From: Clostridium saccharobutylicum DSM 13864
GTDB lineage: Bacteria > Bacillota > Clostridia > Clostridiales > Clostridiaceae
Assembly: GCF_000473995.1 (NCBI RefSeq)
Contig: NC_022571.1
Coordinates: 3,069,416-3,133,415 of the forward strand
DNA: 64,000 nucleotides
Direction: 5' to 3'
Position 1 is the stretch's first letter; every line of letters starts with the position of its first letter. The notes beneath the pieces were generated by a model. The model was given only the letters and a program-made list of their open reading frames with translations, searched no databases and was not told the origin of the DNA. The position numbers were made by a program, and so were the translations under genes. Below, piece after piece: positions 16,874-26,427 of this stretch.

Positions 16874-16939
16874 TTAATTAATATTATAGAAAAGCTATAT
16901 ATAAATTTATATACATAGCTTTTCTATAATATTAATTAA
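16874..16939. terminator. Long palindrome overlapping the folC stop
   Basis: TTAATTAATATTATAGAAAAGCTAT and its mirror ATAGCTTTTCTATAATATTAATTAA form an almost perfect stem of about 25 bp around an AT-rich loop. The right arm includes the last codon and stop of folC (16932). It probably acts as the folC terminator; its length and perfection are unusual. Confidence 0.6.
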
Positions 16940-18239
16940 TTATTGAATTTATAATTTTTCTCATATCTCCTATCATATATAATGATCCACTTACTAAAAT
17001 CAAATCTTCTTCTTTTGACTCACTTAATGCGATTTTTAATGCTTCTTCATAACTTTCCAATGCTATAGTATTGGAATTATATTTTAAAATTTCATTTTTT
17101 AAATCTTCACTTAATTCTGCTCTTTCACTATGCGGAGTTAATGCATACACTTTTTCTGCTAATGGAGTTATTTCTTTGATCATTTCTTCAACTTGTTTAT
17201 CCGCTAAAATTCCAAGTAAAAGATACATGTTATCATATTTGAAATACTTCTCTACATTTTTTCTAAGAGCTCTTATTCCATCTATATTATGTGCTCCATC
17301 AATTACTATAAGTGGCTTTTTGCCTAATACTTCAAGTCTTCCAATCCATTTAACATCCCTAAGAGATTCTTCTATAATTTTTTTATCTAAATCTATATTA
17401 TTTATATTACTCAATACTTCTATGGTATTTAAAGCCACACTTAAATTTAATATTTGATGCTCTCCAAGTAAAGGAAAATCAACATTATATATATTTCTAT
17501 TACATTTAATTTGTACTTTTTGGTATGCATTCTCATAATCTATATCCATTAGTCTGCCACTATTTTTGTCAACTAAATAAACTTTTGATTTTTTTTCTTT
17601 TGCTATATTTAATATAATCTCCTCTACTTCTTTTTCTTGGGGATATAACACAACTGGAACTCCTTCTTTAATTATTCCAGCTTTCTCTTTTGCAATTTCT
17701 TCTAAAGTGTTGCCTAAAATATTTATGTGATCAAAACTTATAGATGTTATTACACTTACTTCAGGCGTTAATACATTGGTTGAATCTAATCTTCCTCCAA
17801 GACCAACTTCTATAACCCCATAATCTACCTTTTCATTATAGAAATACAAAAACATAAGTGCTGTTATAATTTCAAATTCTGTTGGATGCTCATACCCTTC
17901 CTCAATAACTTTATTTATAGCTATTTTAACTTTTTCTAATAAGTTAACCAAAATATCCTTTGGAATATTAATTCCATTTATCTGCATTCTTTCTTCAAAT
18001 TCCTCCAAATAAGGAGAAGTATACATCCCAACCTTATATCCAAATCCTCTTAATATCTTCGTAATCATAGCAGTAGTAGATCCTTTACCATTGGTTCCTG
18101 CTATATGTATTAATTTAATTTTTTCATGTGGATTTCCAATAAGTTCTAAAAGTCTAAATGTTCTTTCAAGTCCATAATTAGAACCAAATCTACCCACACT
18201 TGATATATAATTCATCGCCTCTTCATATGTCATACTCAT
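16932..18239 (-). CDS. folC: Bifunctional folylpolyglutamate/dihydrofolate synthase
   Basis: A 435-residue Mur-ligase-family enzyme adding glutamate to (dihydro)folates. It has the N-terminal family start MNYISSVGRFGSNYGLER, the P-loop HIAGTNGKGSTT (about 45-56), the MYTSPYLEEFEERMQING loop, GVIEVGLGGRLDSTN with the Mg-binding Glu, SFDHINILG, and the C-terminal domain VIDGAHN. Length and motif order are normal. GAGGT precedes ATG. It appears monocistronic; a TWA repeat lies 28 bases upstream of the start, between the terC terminator and this gene. Confidence 0.95.
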   Translation of the reverse strand: MSMTYEEAMNYISSVGRFGSNYGLERTFRLLELIGNPHEKIKLIHIAGTNGKGSTTAMITKILRGFGYKVGMYTSPYLEEFEERMQINGINIPKDILVNLLEKVKIAINKVIEEGYEHPTEFEIITALMFLYFYNEKVDYGVIEVGLGGRLDSTNVLTPEVSVITSISFDHINILGNTLEEIAKEKAGIIKEGVPVVLYPQEKEVEEIILNIAKEKKSKVYLVDKNSGRLMDIDYENAYQKVQIKCNRNIYNVDFPLLGEHQILNLSVALNTIEVLSNINNIDLDKKIIEESLRDVKWIGRLEVLGKKPLIVIDGAHNIDGIRALRKNVEKYFKYDNMYLLLGILADKQVEEMIKEITPLAEKVYALTPHSERAELSEDLKNEILKYNSNTIALESYEEALKIALSESKEEDLILVSGSLYMIGDMRKIINSIIN

Positions 18240-18267
18240 TTTCTATTTACCTCTTTACATTTTTTCT

Positions 18268-18431
18268 TTAGGCACATGAAAATAGATAACAAGTCCAATT
18301 TGCTGTGGATATTTTTCATCAGGCAAGGAGGCAAATTGCCGTCATAGTGGGTCTATTAGTTCAATTTGCCAACGTAGTATGATGAAAAATAGGCCTTCAA
18401 ATTGACTTGTTATTTTTTTGAATGTGCCTTA
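18268..18431. repeat. TWA palindromic element, full-length reference copy
   Basis: 164 bases bounded by TTA direct repeats. GGCACATGAAAATAGATAAC at the left mirrors GTTATTTTTTTGAATGTGCC at the right. A second nested inverted repeat is present (TTTTTCATCA / TGATGAAAAA and GGCAAATTG / CAATTTGCC) around the central CATAGTGGGTCTATTAG. The whole copy can fold into one long hairpin. It lies between terC and folC. Confidence 0.9.
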
Positions 18432-18471
18432 CTCCATTATACTTCAATTCCAAATAAATTCATAACATAAA

Positions 18472-18506
18472 AGCTATATAAAAGTAAAGACTGCTTTTAT
18501 ATAGCT
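18472..18506 (-). terminator. Terminator of terC
   Basis: AGCTATATAAAAG and CTTTTATATAGCT form a perfect 13-bp stem followed, on the - strand, by TTTTATGTT. It lies 21 bases after the terC stop. Confidence 0.8.
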
Positions 18507-18527
18507 AATTACATCTAAATCAATTTA

Positions 18528-19379
18528 TTATTTCTGTAGAGGAAATTTATTTCTCATTCTTTTATTATCCGTAAATATTAAAGATAATAAAATGCTGGCA
18601 AGTAAAATCATAATTATAATTAATACTGAATTTGTGACGGATATTTCAATTCTCCAAAGAAGTAATATAAGTTTTGCACCTGTAAATAATAATATACAAC
18701 CTACTCCATACTTCATAAATCTAAACATATTATTCATTTTTTCTAATATATAATACATGCTTCTTAATCCAAGTATTGCAAATATATTAGAAGTATAAAC
18801 AATAAATGTATCTGTAGTTATGGAAAAAATAGCTGGTATAGAGTCTATTGCAAATAATACATCTGAACATTCTATTATTATAAGCACAGCAAAAAGTGGT
18901 GTTGCATAAATCTTTTTATTTCTTTTTATAAAGAATTTATGTCCATCAAAAACATTGGATATAGGTATTAATTTTCCTAATATTCTTATTGCGAAATTAT
19001 TTCCAAATTCCACGTTTTGATCCTTATTTGAAAACATATGCATACCACTATATAAGAGTATTATTCCAAACAATGATAATACCGAGTGAAATTTATTTAT
19101 TATTGTCACACCGAGTAAAATAAATATTAAGCGTAATACCATTGCCCCTATTACCCCATACAATAGAACTCTTTCTTGATACTCTTCTTTTATTCCAAAA
19201 CTTGAAAATATCATTAGAAATAAAAATATATTATCTAAACTTAATGACATTTCTACTATGTAACCACCAAAATATTCAACTGCTGAATTTTCACCTCTTG
19301 TATAAAATATAAGAATATTAAATAATATTGATAAAGTTATCCAAAAAATTAAATTGAATAAATATTTTTTTGTTTTCAA
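18528..19379 (-). CDS. TerC family integral membrane protein
   Basis: A protein of about 283 residues with seven to nine hydrophobic segments. It carries the TerC signature MSLSLDNIFLFLMIF with the conserved Asp in the membrane (about residue 47), and later ECSDVLFAIDSIPAIFSIT with the second Asp pair. TerC proteins of the YkoY/Alx group act in metal (notably Mn) export or metalation of exported proteins. The frame is open from ATG at 19400, but GGAGG lies downstream of that ATG; the TTG at 19379 is spaced correctly (about 9 bases), so a TTG start is preferred. It is monocistronic with a clear terminator. Confidence 0.88.
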   Translation of the reverse strand: MKTKKYLFNLIFWITLSILFNILIFYTRGENSAVEYFGGYIVEMSLSLDNIFLFLMIFSSFGIKEEYQERVLLYGVIGAMVLRLIFILLGVTIINKFHSVLSLFGIILLYSGMHMFSNKDQNVEFGNNFAIRILGKLIPISNVFDGHKFFIKRNKKIYATPLFAVLIIIECSDVLFAIDSIPAIFSITTDTFIVYTSNIFAILGLRSMYYILEKMNNMFRFMKYGVGCILLFTGAKLILLLWRIEISVTNSVLIIIMILLASILLSLIFTDNKRMRNKFPLQK

Positions 19380-19423
19380 AATCAAAATCCTCCAGTTCAT
19401 AATAAGTTATACTACACATTCTA

Positions 19424-19462
19424 TTAAACATATTCAAATAAATAATAAGTCCATGTGCCTTA
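19424..19462. repeat. TWA palindromic element, minimal remnant
   Basis: ACATATTCAAATAAATAATAAGTCC runs directly into TGTGCCTTA, so nearly only the two tips remain. It is located upstream of terC. Confidence 0.5.
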
Positions 19463-19589
19463 TTTTCTGTTATGTTTCTCTTTAAGAAAATATTATAATT
19501 TAATTTATATTTAAATCTATGTTAATATATTACTTAATATTCTTACCACTATAAATTATCAATTACTAAAGGGATTTTATCATATTTTA

Positions 19590-19660
19590 ATAAAGCAAAT
19601 TCAAAAATAACAAATCAATATGCACGGCATTTTGACTTATTATTTTCTTTCACGTGGTTA
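19590..19660. repeat. TWA palindromic element, short form
   Basis: CAAATTCAAAAATAACAAATC and GACTTATTATTTTCTTTCACGTGG are degenerate family ends about 70 bases apart, with the core deleted. Confidence 0.6.
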
Positions 19661-19667
19661 AAAATAA

Positions 19668-19703
19668 AAGATATTGTAAAATATAAGTAATTTACAATAT
19701 CTT
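19668..19703 (-). terminator. Terminator of valS
   Basis: AAGATATTGTAAA and TTTACAATATCTT form a perfect 13-bp stem, followed on the - strand by TTATTTTTAACC. It lies about 180 bases beyond the valS stop. Confidence 0.65.
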
Positions 19704-19886
19704 AGTATTAATCGTTCAATAATTTTCAAATATGTAAAACTAACTAATCTTAATGACAATCTATTTCCATAACATTAAAATTTGTAGTTTACTCTAACAA
19801 CGTAAAAACAGAGGAAACTACTTTTTTCTTACTATAAAAATATTTATCTTATGTTTTAGTTAGTTATTTTTTAGTGTAATTTATTA

Positions 19887-22529
19887 TTAGTTTAAAGCTT
19901 CAATTCTTACTTTAACTGCATCAAGCATTTCTACATATTTAACTCTTTTTTCTTTTTCTGCATCTACAACTGCTGCTGGAGCTTTAGCCACGAATCCTTG
20001 ATTTCCTAATTTTTTATCTATTCTATCAATTTCGCCTTCTAATTTCTTAAGTTCTTTATTTAATCTTTCTAATTCTTTTTCTTTATCTACCAAGTCAAGT
20101 AATGGCATAAATAATTCTCCACCCTTAACTACTAATGAAACAGCATTTGCTGGAACATTATTTTTATCAGATATAAATTCAACCTCTGAAGCTGAAGCTA
20201 ATTTTTCTATATATAGAGTTCCTTCATTAAATGCTTTTTTAGCATCATCTGCAATATAACAAATTACTTTAGCTTTTCTTGAAGGTGGTACATTCATTTC
20301 TGCTCTTACATTTCTTAATCCTTTTATCGCTTCAATTACATATGCCATATCACTTTCAGCATCTTTATTTACTAATGCTGCATCGAACTCTGGCCAAGCT
20401 GAAGTTGTTATTGTTTCCTCGTCGCTTAAATGTGTAAATATTTCTTCTGTTATAAATGGCATTGCTGGATGTAATAATTTTAATCCTGTTATTAAAACAG
20501 TATTTAATACATTGTAAACTACACCCTTAGCTTTTTCATCTTCACCATAGAATACTGGTTTAACAAGTTCTATATACCAATCACAGAATTCAGTCCACAT
20601 GAAATCATAAACTTTTTGCATAGCAATTCCAAGTTCAAATTTTTCCATATTTTCTGTAACTTCTTTAACTAAAGTATTCATTTCTGATAATATCCATTTA
20701 TCAGCTAGAGAATATTCTTTGCAATCTCTATATTTATTCATTATTTCCTTATCAAGGTTCATCATAACAAATCTTGAAGCATTCCAAACCTTATTAGCAA
20801 AGTTTCTTGAAGATTCAACTCTTTCTGGATAATATCTCATATCATTTCCTGGAGCATTACCAGTAGCTATCATGAATCTTAAAGCATCAGCTCCATAAGT
20901 GTCAATTACTTCTAATGGATCAACACCATTTCCTAATGATTTACTCATCTTTCTTCCTTGAGAATCTCTTATAAGACCATGTATAAGAACTGTATCGAAT
21001 GGAGTTTTACCCATACAATGAAGCCCTGAGAATATCATTCTTGCAACCCAGAAGAATATAATATCATGCCCAGTAACTAATGTACTTGTTGGATAGAAAT
21101 ATTCTAAATCTTCTGTTTTATTTGGCCAGCCAAGTGTTGAAAATGGCCATAATGCTGAAGAGAACCATGTATCAAGTACATCATTATCTTGTTCAATATT
21201 AGAACCTCCACATTTACTACATGTAGTTGGTGCTTCTTCAAGTACCATCATTTCACCACAGTCTTGACAGTAGTATACTGGGATTCTATGTCCCCACCAT
21301 AATTGTCTTGAAATACACCAATCTTGAATGTTTTCCATCCAGTTAAAGTATATCTTATCAAATCTTTCAGGAACAAATTTAGTTTTTCCATTCTTAACTA
21401 CTTCAATTGCTGGTTTTGCTAAAGAGTCCATCTTAACATACCATTGTTTAGATATAATCGGTTCAACAGTAGTTCCGCATCTATCATGAGTACCAACATT
21501 ATGAGTATGTTCTTTAATCTTAACTAAAAGACCTGCTTCTTCTAAATCCTTAACTATAACTTTTCTAGCTTCATATCTATCTAGACCTTTATATTTTCCA
21601 CCTTTTTCATTAATAATTCCTTTATCATCCATAACCCTAATAATTTCTAAGTTATGTCTCTTTCCTACTTCAAAGTCATTAGGATCATGGGCTGGAGTCA
21701 TTTTAACTGCACCAGTTCCAAATTCTAAATCAACATAGTCATCTCCTACTATTGGTATTTCTCTATTCACTAATGGAAGTATTACTGTTTTACCAATAAG
21801 ATGTTTATATCTTTCATCATTAGGATTAACAGCTACACCACTATCTCCAAGTAGTGTTTCTGGTCTTGTTGTCGCAATTTCAAGATATCCACTACCATCA
21901 GCTAATAGATAGTTGATGTGCCAAAAATGACCTGCTTGTTCTTCATACTCTATTTCTGCATCAGATAATGCTGTTTGACAATGAGTACACCAATTTGTAA
22001 TTCTGTTTCCTTGATAAATTAATCCTTCATTATAAAGCTTAACAAACACATGCTTTACAGCAGCACTAAGATTTTCATCCATTGTAAAAGCTTCTCTTGT
22101 AAAGTCAGCTGATACTCCAAGTTTTTTAACTTGATTTCTTATTGTAGCTCTATACTTGTCACTCCATTCCCAAACTTTTTCAAGAAATGCTTCTCTTCCC
22201 ATTTCTTTTTTATCATAACCTTCCTCTGCTAGCTTGTTTGCAACTTTAACTTCTGTTGCAATAGAAGCATGGTCTTCTCCAGGTAACCACAATGTACAAT
22301 ATCCTTGCATTCTCTTAAATCTAATAAGCATATCTTGAAGAGTATCGTCAAATGCATGCCCTAAATGAAGTTGACCTGTTATATTTGGTGGTGGCATTAT
22401 TATTGTATATGGCTTTTTATTTTTATCAATTACTGGTGTAAAATAGCCTTTTTCTTCCCAAGTTTTATAAATCCTATCTTCAAATTCTTTTGGATCATAT
22501 GTAGTTGATATGTTTTTAATTTCTGACAT
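19887..22529 (-). CDS. valS: Valyl-tRNA synthetase
   Basis: An 880-residue class Ia synthetase. It has [15 protein letters not shown] (HIGH motif, about 50), the Asp-rich editing region [10 protein letters not shown], a zinc-binding-like pair CQDCGEMM...[16 protein letters not shown] (KMSKS, about 527), and the C-terminal Val-specific coiled coil [17 protein letters not shown] (about 820-850). An ATG at 22535 lies too close to GGAGGA; the ATG at 22529 (MSEIKNIST) is preferred. Expression is controlled by the T-box leader upstream, which has a valine GUA specifier. Confidence 0.98.
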   Translation of the reverse strand: MSEIKNISTTYDPKEFEDRIYKTWEEKGYFTPVIDKNKKPYTIIMPPPNITGQLHLGHAFDDTLQDMLIRFKRMQGYCTLWLPGEDHASIATEVKVANKLAEEGYDKKEMGREAFLEKVWEWSDKYRATIRNQVKKLGVSADFTREAFTMDENLSAAVKHVFVKLYNEGLIYQGNRITNWCTHCQTALSDAEIEYEEQAGHFWHINYLLADGSGYLEIATTRPETLLGDSGVAVNPNDERYKHLIGKTVILPLVNREIPIVGDDYVDLEFGTGAVKMTPAHDPNDFEVGKRHNLEIIRVMDDKGIINEKGGKYKGLDRYEARKVIVKDLEEAGLLVKIKEHTHNVGTHDRCGTTVEPIISKQWYVKMDSLAKPAIEVVKNGKTKFVPERFDKIYFNWMENIQDWCISRQLWWGHRIPVYYCQDCGEMMVLEEAPTTCSKCGGSNIEQDNDVLDTWFSSALWPFSTLGWPNKTEDLEYFYPTSTLVTGHDIIFFWVARMIFSGLHCMGKTPFDTVLIHGLIRDSQGRKMSKSLGNGVDPLEVIDTYGADALRFMIATGNAPGNDMRYYPERVESSRNFANKVWNASRFVMMNLDKEIMNKYRDCKEYSLADKWILSEMNTLVKEVTENMEKFELGIAMQKVYDFMWTEFCDWYIELVKPVFYGEDEKAKGVVYNVLNTVLITGLKLLHPAMPFITEEIFTHLSDEETITTSAWPEFDAALVNKDAESDMAYVIEAIKGLRNVRAEMNVPPSRKAKVICYIADDAKKAFNEGTLYIEKLASASEVEFISDKNNVPANAVSLVVKGGELFMPLLDLVDKEKELERLNKELKKLEGEIDRIDKKLGNQGFVAKAPAAVVDAEKEKRVKYVEMLDAVKVRIEALN

Positions 22530-22726
22530 TTTCATTCCTCCATTTTTTTAATTTACTCAATAAATTAATAATTTTTCGTTGAACTTAGCTATATATCTTT
22601 TATAAAATAAGTCCAACTCACATACATTCTCTGTTGGCCTTGAAATAACCAAATGCAAGATACTGACAGAGAAAGTTCTGCTATTCAAATACAAGATTTG
22701 GATCATCACTTTTGGATTCTCAACGC
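22530..22726 (-). other. Leader segment between T-box terminator and valS
   Basis: About 200 bases separate the T-box terminator from the valS start, much longer than usual. They contain an inverted repeat (TTCTCTGT near 22640 / ACAGAGAA near 22668) in sequence GC-richer than its surroundings, possibly a degenerate structured repeat inserted into the leader. No open frame is seen. Confidence 0.45.
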
Positions 22727-22985
22727 AAAAAAAGCCTTCATCACAAAAGGACGAAGACTCGCGGTACCACCTTTATTTCCACGCAAACAATAATATGCTC
22801 TAATGGACTCTTAATTTAAATAACGATTCAGATAAACCGTCTTTAGCTACTACTATTTCACTAAAGAAGCTCAAAAGCTACCTTCAAAATTTCCTGCATA
22901 AGGGTTTTCAGCTATCCCCTCTCTCTTATTGGTTCTTTCTAAATCTATGATTTACCTAAAAGAACTGTACTCCTCAGATTTCCTG
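22727..22985 (-). promoter_or_regulatory. T-box leader of valS (specifier GUA, valine)
   Basis: On the - strand the elements occur in order: AGGAGTAC (22975-22968, AGUA of the stem I base), AAGAGAGAGGGGATAGCTG (the distal stem I motifs), GAAG-GTA-GCTTTTGAGC with the specifier GUA at 22881-22879, the T-box AAAGGTGGTACCGCG (about 22775-22761), and a terminator AGTCTTCGTC / GATGAAGGCT followed by seven T (22733-22727). Uncharged tRNA-Val should stabilise the antiterminator. The 5' boundary is approximate. Confidence 0.92.
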
Positions 22986-23057
22986 AATGAGTATCCTTTA
23001 ATGCCTAAAAATTTTTACTCCTCTTTGTCATTGCTTTTATTTATTAATTTACTTAAA

Positions 23058-23086
23058 ATAATAGCTTATAGTATAAATTTTGTCAA
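23058..23086 (-). promoter_or_regulatory. Promoter of the valS T-box transcript
   Basis: On the - strand TTGACA (23086-23081), a 17-base spacer and TATTAT (23063-23058) form a near-consensus sigma-A promoter about 70 bases before stem I of the T-box. Confidence 0.7.
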
Positions 23087-23171
23087 TAATAGTTTTTTGT
23101 ATAGATATCACAAAGTAGGAATAAAGGCCGTGCATCTATTTCGATGGCATAAAGCTAAGTTTATAAGTTGT

Positions 23172-23687
23172 TTATCTACTTTGCCCTTGAACTCTAATCA
23201 TACTTATAATTCCATATATCACTGTAGCAAATGTAATACCAACAATTGCAATTAACATTCCTCCACTTACTCCCTGCATTTTTCCTAGCGCAGCTTGTAT
23301 ACTTTCCCATGTTAATATATTTATCATAAATGACATTTCTAAATCAATTAAAAGTATTAACTGACGTACAACCTTATATAAAGCTTCTGAATTTTTTTCT
23401 TTAACCGAAACTGAAATATTATAACACATAGGCATCTTAGTTAATACAAACATAAGTAAATGCATCCCTGTGCTAAATCCAATTATTCGAAATAAATAAG
23501 TTTTACTTCCAAAAGCATCTGGTGCTCCTGAGAATCCAAAATGAGTTGGCACAATTTCAGGAATATCCCTCCAAACTATTTTTAAATACACTATTATAAA
23601 TATAATAGGAAGTGTTGCTAATATAATTAAAGCTTTGTCCTTCCATGATAATGGAAGTTTAACCTTTGATCTTCTTCCAACATTCAT
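23172..23687 (-). CDS. DUF1648 family membrane protein
   Basis: A 171-residue protein with four hydrophobic segments (about 18-36, 65-84, 105-125, 140-162). Between the first two lies the DUF1648 hallmark DIPEIVPTHFGFSGAPDAFGSK, here split by one residue class only: the IPTHFG...PD...G-K pattern is clear. DUF1648 proteins are small integral membrane proteins often near GntR-type regulators; relatives include SdpI-type immunity proteins. No regulator is beside it. Function is unknown. Its stop lies about 85 bases before the valS promoter on the same strand. Confidence 0.8.
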   Translation of the reverse strand: MNVGRRSKVKLPLSWKDKALIILATLPIIFIIVYLKIVWRDIPEIVPTHFGFSGAPDAFGSKTYLFRIIGFSTGMHLLMFVLTKMPMCYNISVSVKEKNSEALYKVVRQLILLIDLEMSFMINILTWESIQAALGKMQGVSGGMLIAIVGITFATVIYGIISMIRVQGQSR

Positions 23688-23718
23688 AAAAATCTTACCT
23701 TTCTCAATAATTCACAAA

Positions 23719-23750
23719 ATAAGTTATACATAGCCAAAAGTATAACTTAT
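23719..23750 (-). terminator. Inverted repeat between the patB pseudogene and DUF1648 gene
   Basis: ATAAGTTATAC and GTATAACTTAT form a perfect 11-bp stem with a 10-base loop, followed on the - strand by TTTTGTG. It could be a weak terminator or an operator for the DUF1648 gene, whose start is 32 bases further on. Confidence 0.45.
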
Positions 23751-23764
23751 ATCTTTACATTACA

Positions 23765-24944
23765 TTACCTATAGCATTTATTTACTGCCTGTAGTAATCT
23801 AATTAACGCTTCTTGCAACGCCTTAGTTGGACAAGCTAGATTAATTCTTTCAAATCCTTTAGCTTCATCGCCAAAAATATATCCTTCATCTAAGAATAAC
23901 ATGGCTTCTGTTATCATAAATTTTTCTAATGCCTTGTGATCCTTTTCTAATCCTCTAAAATCCAGCCATTGAATATAAGTCCCCTCAAGGTTTATAACAT
24001 TAACTTCTGGCATATTTGGCTTTATAAATTCTTTTACTAGTTTTTTATTCGAATTAATTACTTTTATAAGTTCCTCAAGCCAATCTTCACATTCATTATA
24101 AGCAATTTCACAAGCCATATATCCAAAAATATTTAATCCAAGTTTCCAATAGACTTTCTACGCTCTACTCGAATCCTATCCCTAATTTTTTTATTCGAAG
24201 CTATCATGTTAGATAACTGTATTCCAGCTAAATTAAATGTTTTACTTGGTGCTGTACAAGTAACTGAATGATCTGAAAATTCCTTGGAAATATTAGCAAA
24301 TACATTATGTTTGTATCCTGGCATTATTAAATCGAAGTGAATTTCATCAGATACAACAATAACGTTATTGTCTATACATATTTTCCCCATCTTTTCTAGT
24401 TCTTCCTTATTCCAAACACGACCAACAGGATTATGTGAATTAAATAAAATAAATAATTTAGTATTTTGTAATTTAGCTTTTCTTTCAAAATCTTCAAAAT
24501 CAATCTCATGATGATCCTTACAAAGCACTAATTCACTTTTAATAATCTTTCTGTTATTCAATTTAATAGCAGTATAAAATGGATAATATACTGGTGTCAT
24601 AAGAAGCACATTGTCTTCCTCTTCTGTAAGAGCTCTTATTATTATATGTAATGCTGGAATAACTCCTGAAAATTCTGTAATCCATTCTTTTTCTACATTC
24701 CAATCATGTCTTTTTTTCATCCAATTACATACTGCATTATAATATTCTTGTGTAGCTTCAGTGTATCCAAAAATAGTGGAATCTATGTATGTTTTAAGTG
24801 CTTCTGTAATCTGTGGTAGATTTTTAAATTCCATATCAGCAACCGAAAATGGTACTATACTATCGTCAACATTTGCATTAACTTTCCCCATTAAATTGCT
24901 CCAATATTTTTTCTAGAAACTAATGTTTCGAAATCGTAATTCAT
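23765..24944 (-). pseudogene. patB/malY-type C-S lyase/aminotransferase, broken by two frameshifts
   Basis: The remains of a PLP-dependent cystathionine beta-lyase/aminotransferase of about 390 residues. The original start is ATG at 24944 (GAGGAGT site; MNYDFETLVSRKNIG), which reaches a stop about 17 codons later. The main frame resumes at about 24891 (KVNANVDDSIVPFSVADMEF) and contains the PLP-Lys motif TAPSKTFNLAG. It ends at 24133, while the downstream frame (LNIFGYMACEIAYNECEDW, to 23765) carries the C-terminal domain. Each junction needs one single-base shift. Outside the shifts the protein is well preserved, so inactivation is recent or due to sequence error. Confidence 0.85.
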
Positions 24945-25050
24945 GAAATTCACTCCTCTATTAATAATATTTTGCAAATTAATAAATGATTTTTAAAAAA
25001 CTGTAGGCTTTTTTAATTAATTATTTATCATTAAAATCACTGTTTACAAT

Positions 25051-25091
25051 AAAAAAATAGCATTAGATATATATTTATATCTATCACTATT
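25051..25091 (-). terminator. Terminator of the ion permease gene
   Basis: On the - strand AATAGTGATAGATATA and TATATCTAATGCTATT form a stem with two mismatches, followed by TTTTTTATTG. Confidence 0.7.
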
Positions 25092-25117
25092 TATCAGTAA
25101 AATTAATCTATTTAAAT

Positions 25118-26281
25118 TTATATAGAAATATTCATAAAATTAAACACTATCATTATTATTGTAAAAATAGCTAATCCAATAAAATTATATATTGAAAAAA
25201 CTTTTAAATATTTAAATGTTTCGGTTTTATGTTGATTAACATATAATCTATACGAAATTGTATTTGCCATAGATGCAATTAAAGTTCCAAGACCTCCTAT
25301 ATTTGTAGCAATTAATAACTCACTATAATGATTGGTAAATCCAGAAAGTAATATTGTTGTAGGAACGTTACTTATAAATTGACATGATATTATTCCAACA
25401 AAATATGTGGTTAATCCCCCACTTAGTATACTTTTCATAAATGTTTCAACTACAGTCATATGAGATATGTTGCCGATAAATATAAAGAATCCAATAAATG
25501 TTATTATAAGAGAATAATCTACCTTCATAAACAATTTCTTATTTATCATTAAGATTGTTAGTACAGTTATTATAAATGCAATTTGATAATCAATAACACG
25601 AAATACTGATAATAAAGTTACCATCATTAAAAGTGCATAAAATATCAATTGATTTTTATTAGTTATTTCTACTTTTTCTAATTTAAATTGTAATTTTTCA
25701 TTTTTTTGATTAAAAATAAGAAATGTTAAAAAAATCACTCCAAAAATACCTATTGGTAAAGTTATTTTTAAAAATTCTATTGGATTAATATTATATAGAT
25801 TATAAATATATATATTGTGAGGATTTCCCATTGGCATTATGCTGCTTCCAAGATTAGCTGCTAAGGTTTGAAACATTACTGTCTTCATAACTTTTATATT
25901 TACTTTTTCAGCGATTATCAAAGTGATAGGTATGAATGTAAGTAAAGATACATCATTAGTCATTATCATAGCTGCAAAAAAAGTAATAAAAATTAATGTT
26001 GCACTTACATGTCTTGATGTTTTACATTTGCTTAATAATGAAGTAGCAATAAAATCTAAAACTTTTAACTCTCTAAGTCCAGCTACTACTACCATTAAAT
26101 TGAATAATGTTATAAGCATCTTAAAGTTAATATAACTTGCACTTGGCAATGAAACACAAGATGTTATACTTGCAAGAAGAATTGCTATAATTAACAAATA
26201 CTCTTTTTTCAAAATGCTAAATAAATATTCTTTACTTATAACATTCGATGATTTTGCTTGTGCTGATATTAATTGATTCAT
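25118..26281 (-). CDS. SLC13/ArsB-like ion transporter
   Basis: A protein of about 387 residues with roughly ten to eleven membrane helices of the ion-transporter superfamily (SLC13/ArsB/NhaD). Signature-like segments are MTNDVSLLTFIPITLIIAE (about 105), LGSSIMPMGNPHNIYIYN (about 145, a re-entrant SxxxPxGNPxN-type loop), and SNVPTTILLSGF and GGLGTLIASMANTISYRLY in the C-half repeat. The frame is open from 26308, but AAGGA lies just before the ATG at 26281, the preferred start. The substrate cannot be named; anions such as citrate or arsenite are known for relatives. Confidence 0.82.
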   Translation of the reverse strand: MNQLISAQAKSSNVISKEYLFSILKKEYLLIIAILLASITSCVSLPSASYINFKMLITLFNLMVVVAGLRELKVLDFIATSLLSKCKTSRHVSATLIFITFFAAMIMTNDVSLLTFIPITLIIAEKVNIKVMKTVMFQTLAANLGSSIMPMGNPHNIYIYNLYNINPIEFLKITLPIGIFGVIFLTFLIFNQKNEKLQFKLEKVEITNKNQLIFYALLMMVTLLSVFRVIDYQIAFIITVLTILMINKKLFMKVDYSLIITFIGFFIFIGNISHMTVVETFMKSILSGGLTTYFVGIISCQFISNVPTTILLSGFTNHYSELLIATNIGGLGTLIASMANTISYRLYVNQHKTETFKYLKVFSIYNFIGLAIFTIIMIVFNFMNISI

Positions 26282-26427
26282 ATTACATTCCTTCTTTTCT
26301 TTATACATAAATTGTCTTCAATATATATTTTAACATATTTTACTTAAATTTTACTTTAAAAATATATTCTTAACCTAACCTTAACAAATCATTAATATTT
26401 AGCATGTTAAAAAACAAAAAATCGATT

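Larger units (their letters stand above)
19463..19886. other. Intergenic region valS-terC
   Basis: This AT-rich stretch holds a second short TWA repeat (19590-19660) and the valS terminator (19668-19703). The rest, 19704-19886, shows no open frame or clear structure. Confidence 0.5.

Noticed and set aside
22929..23255. 108-residue + strand frame over the valS leader
   Set aside because: It lies over the T-box and its promoter; codon use and composition do not look coding.
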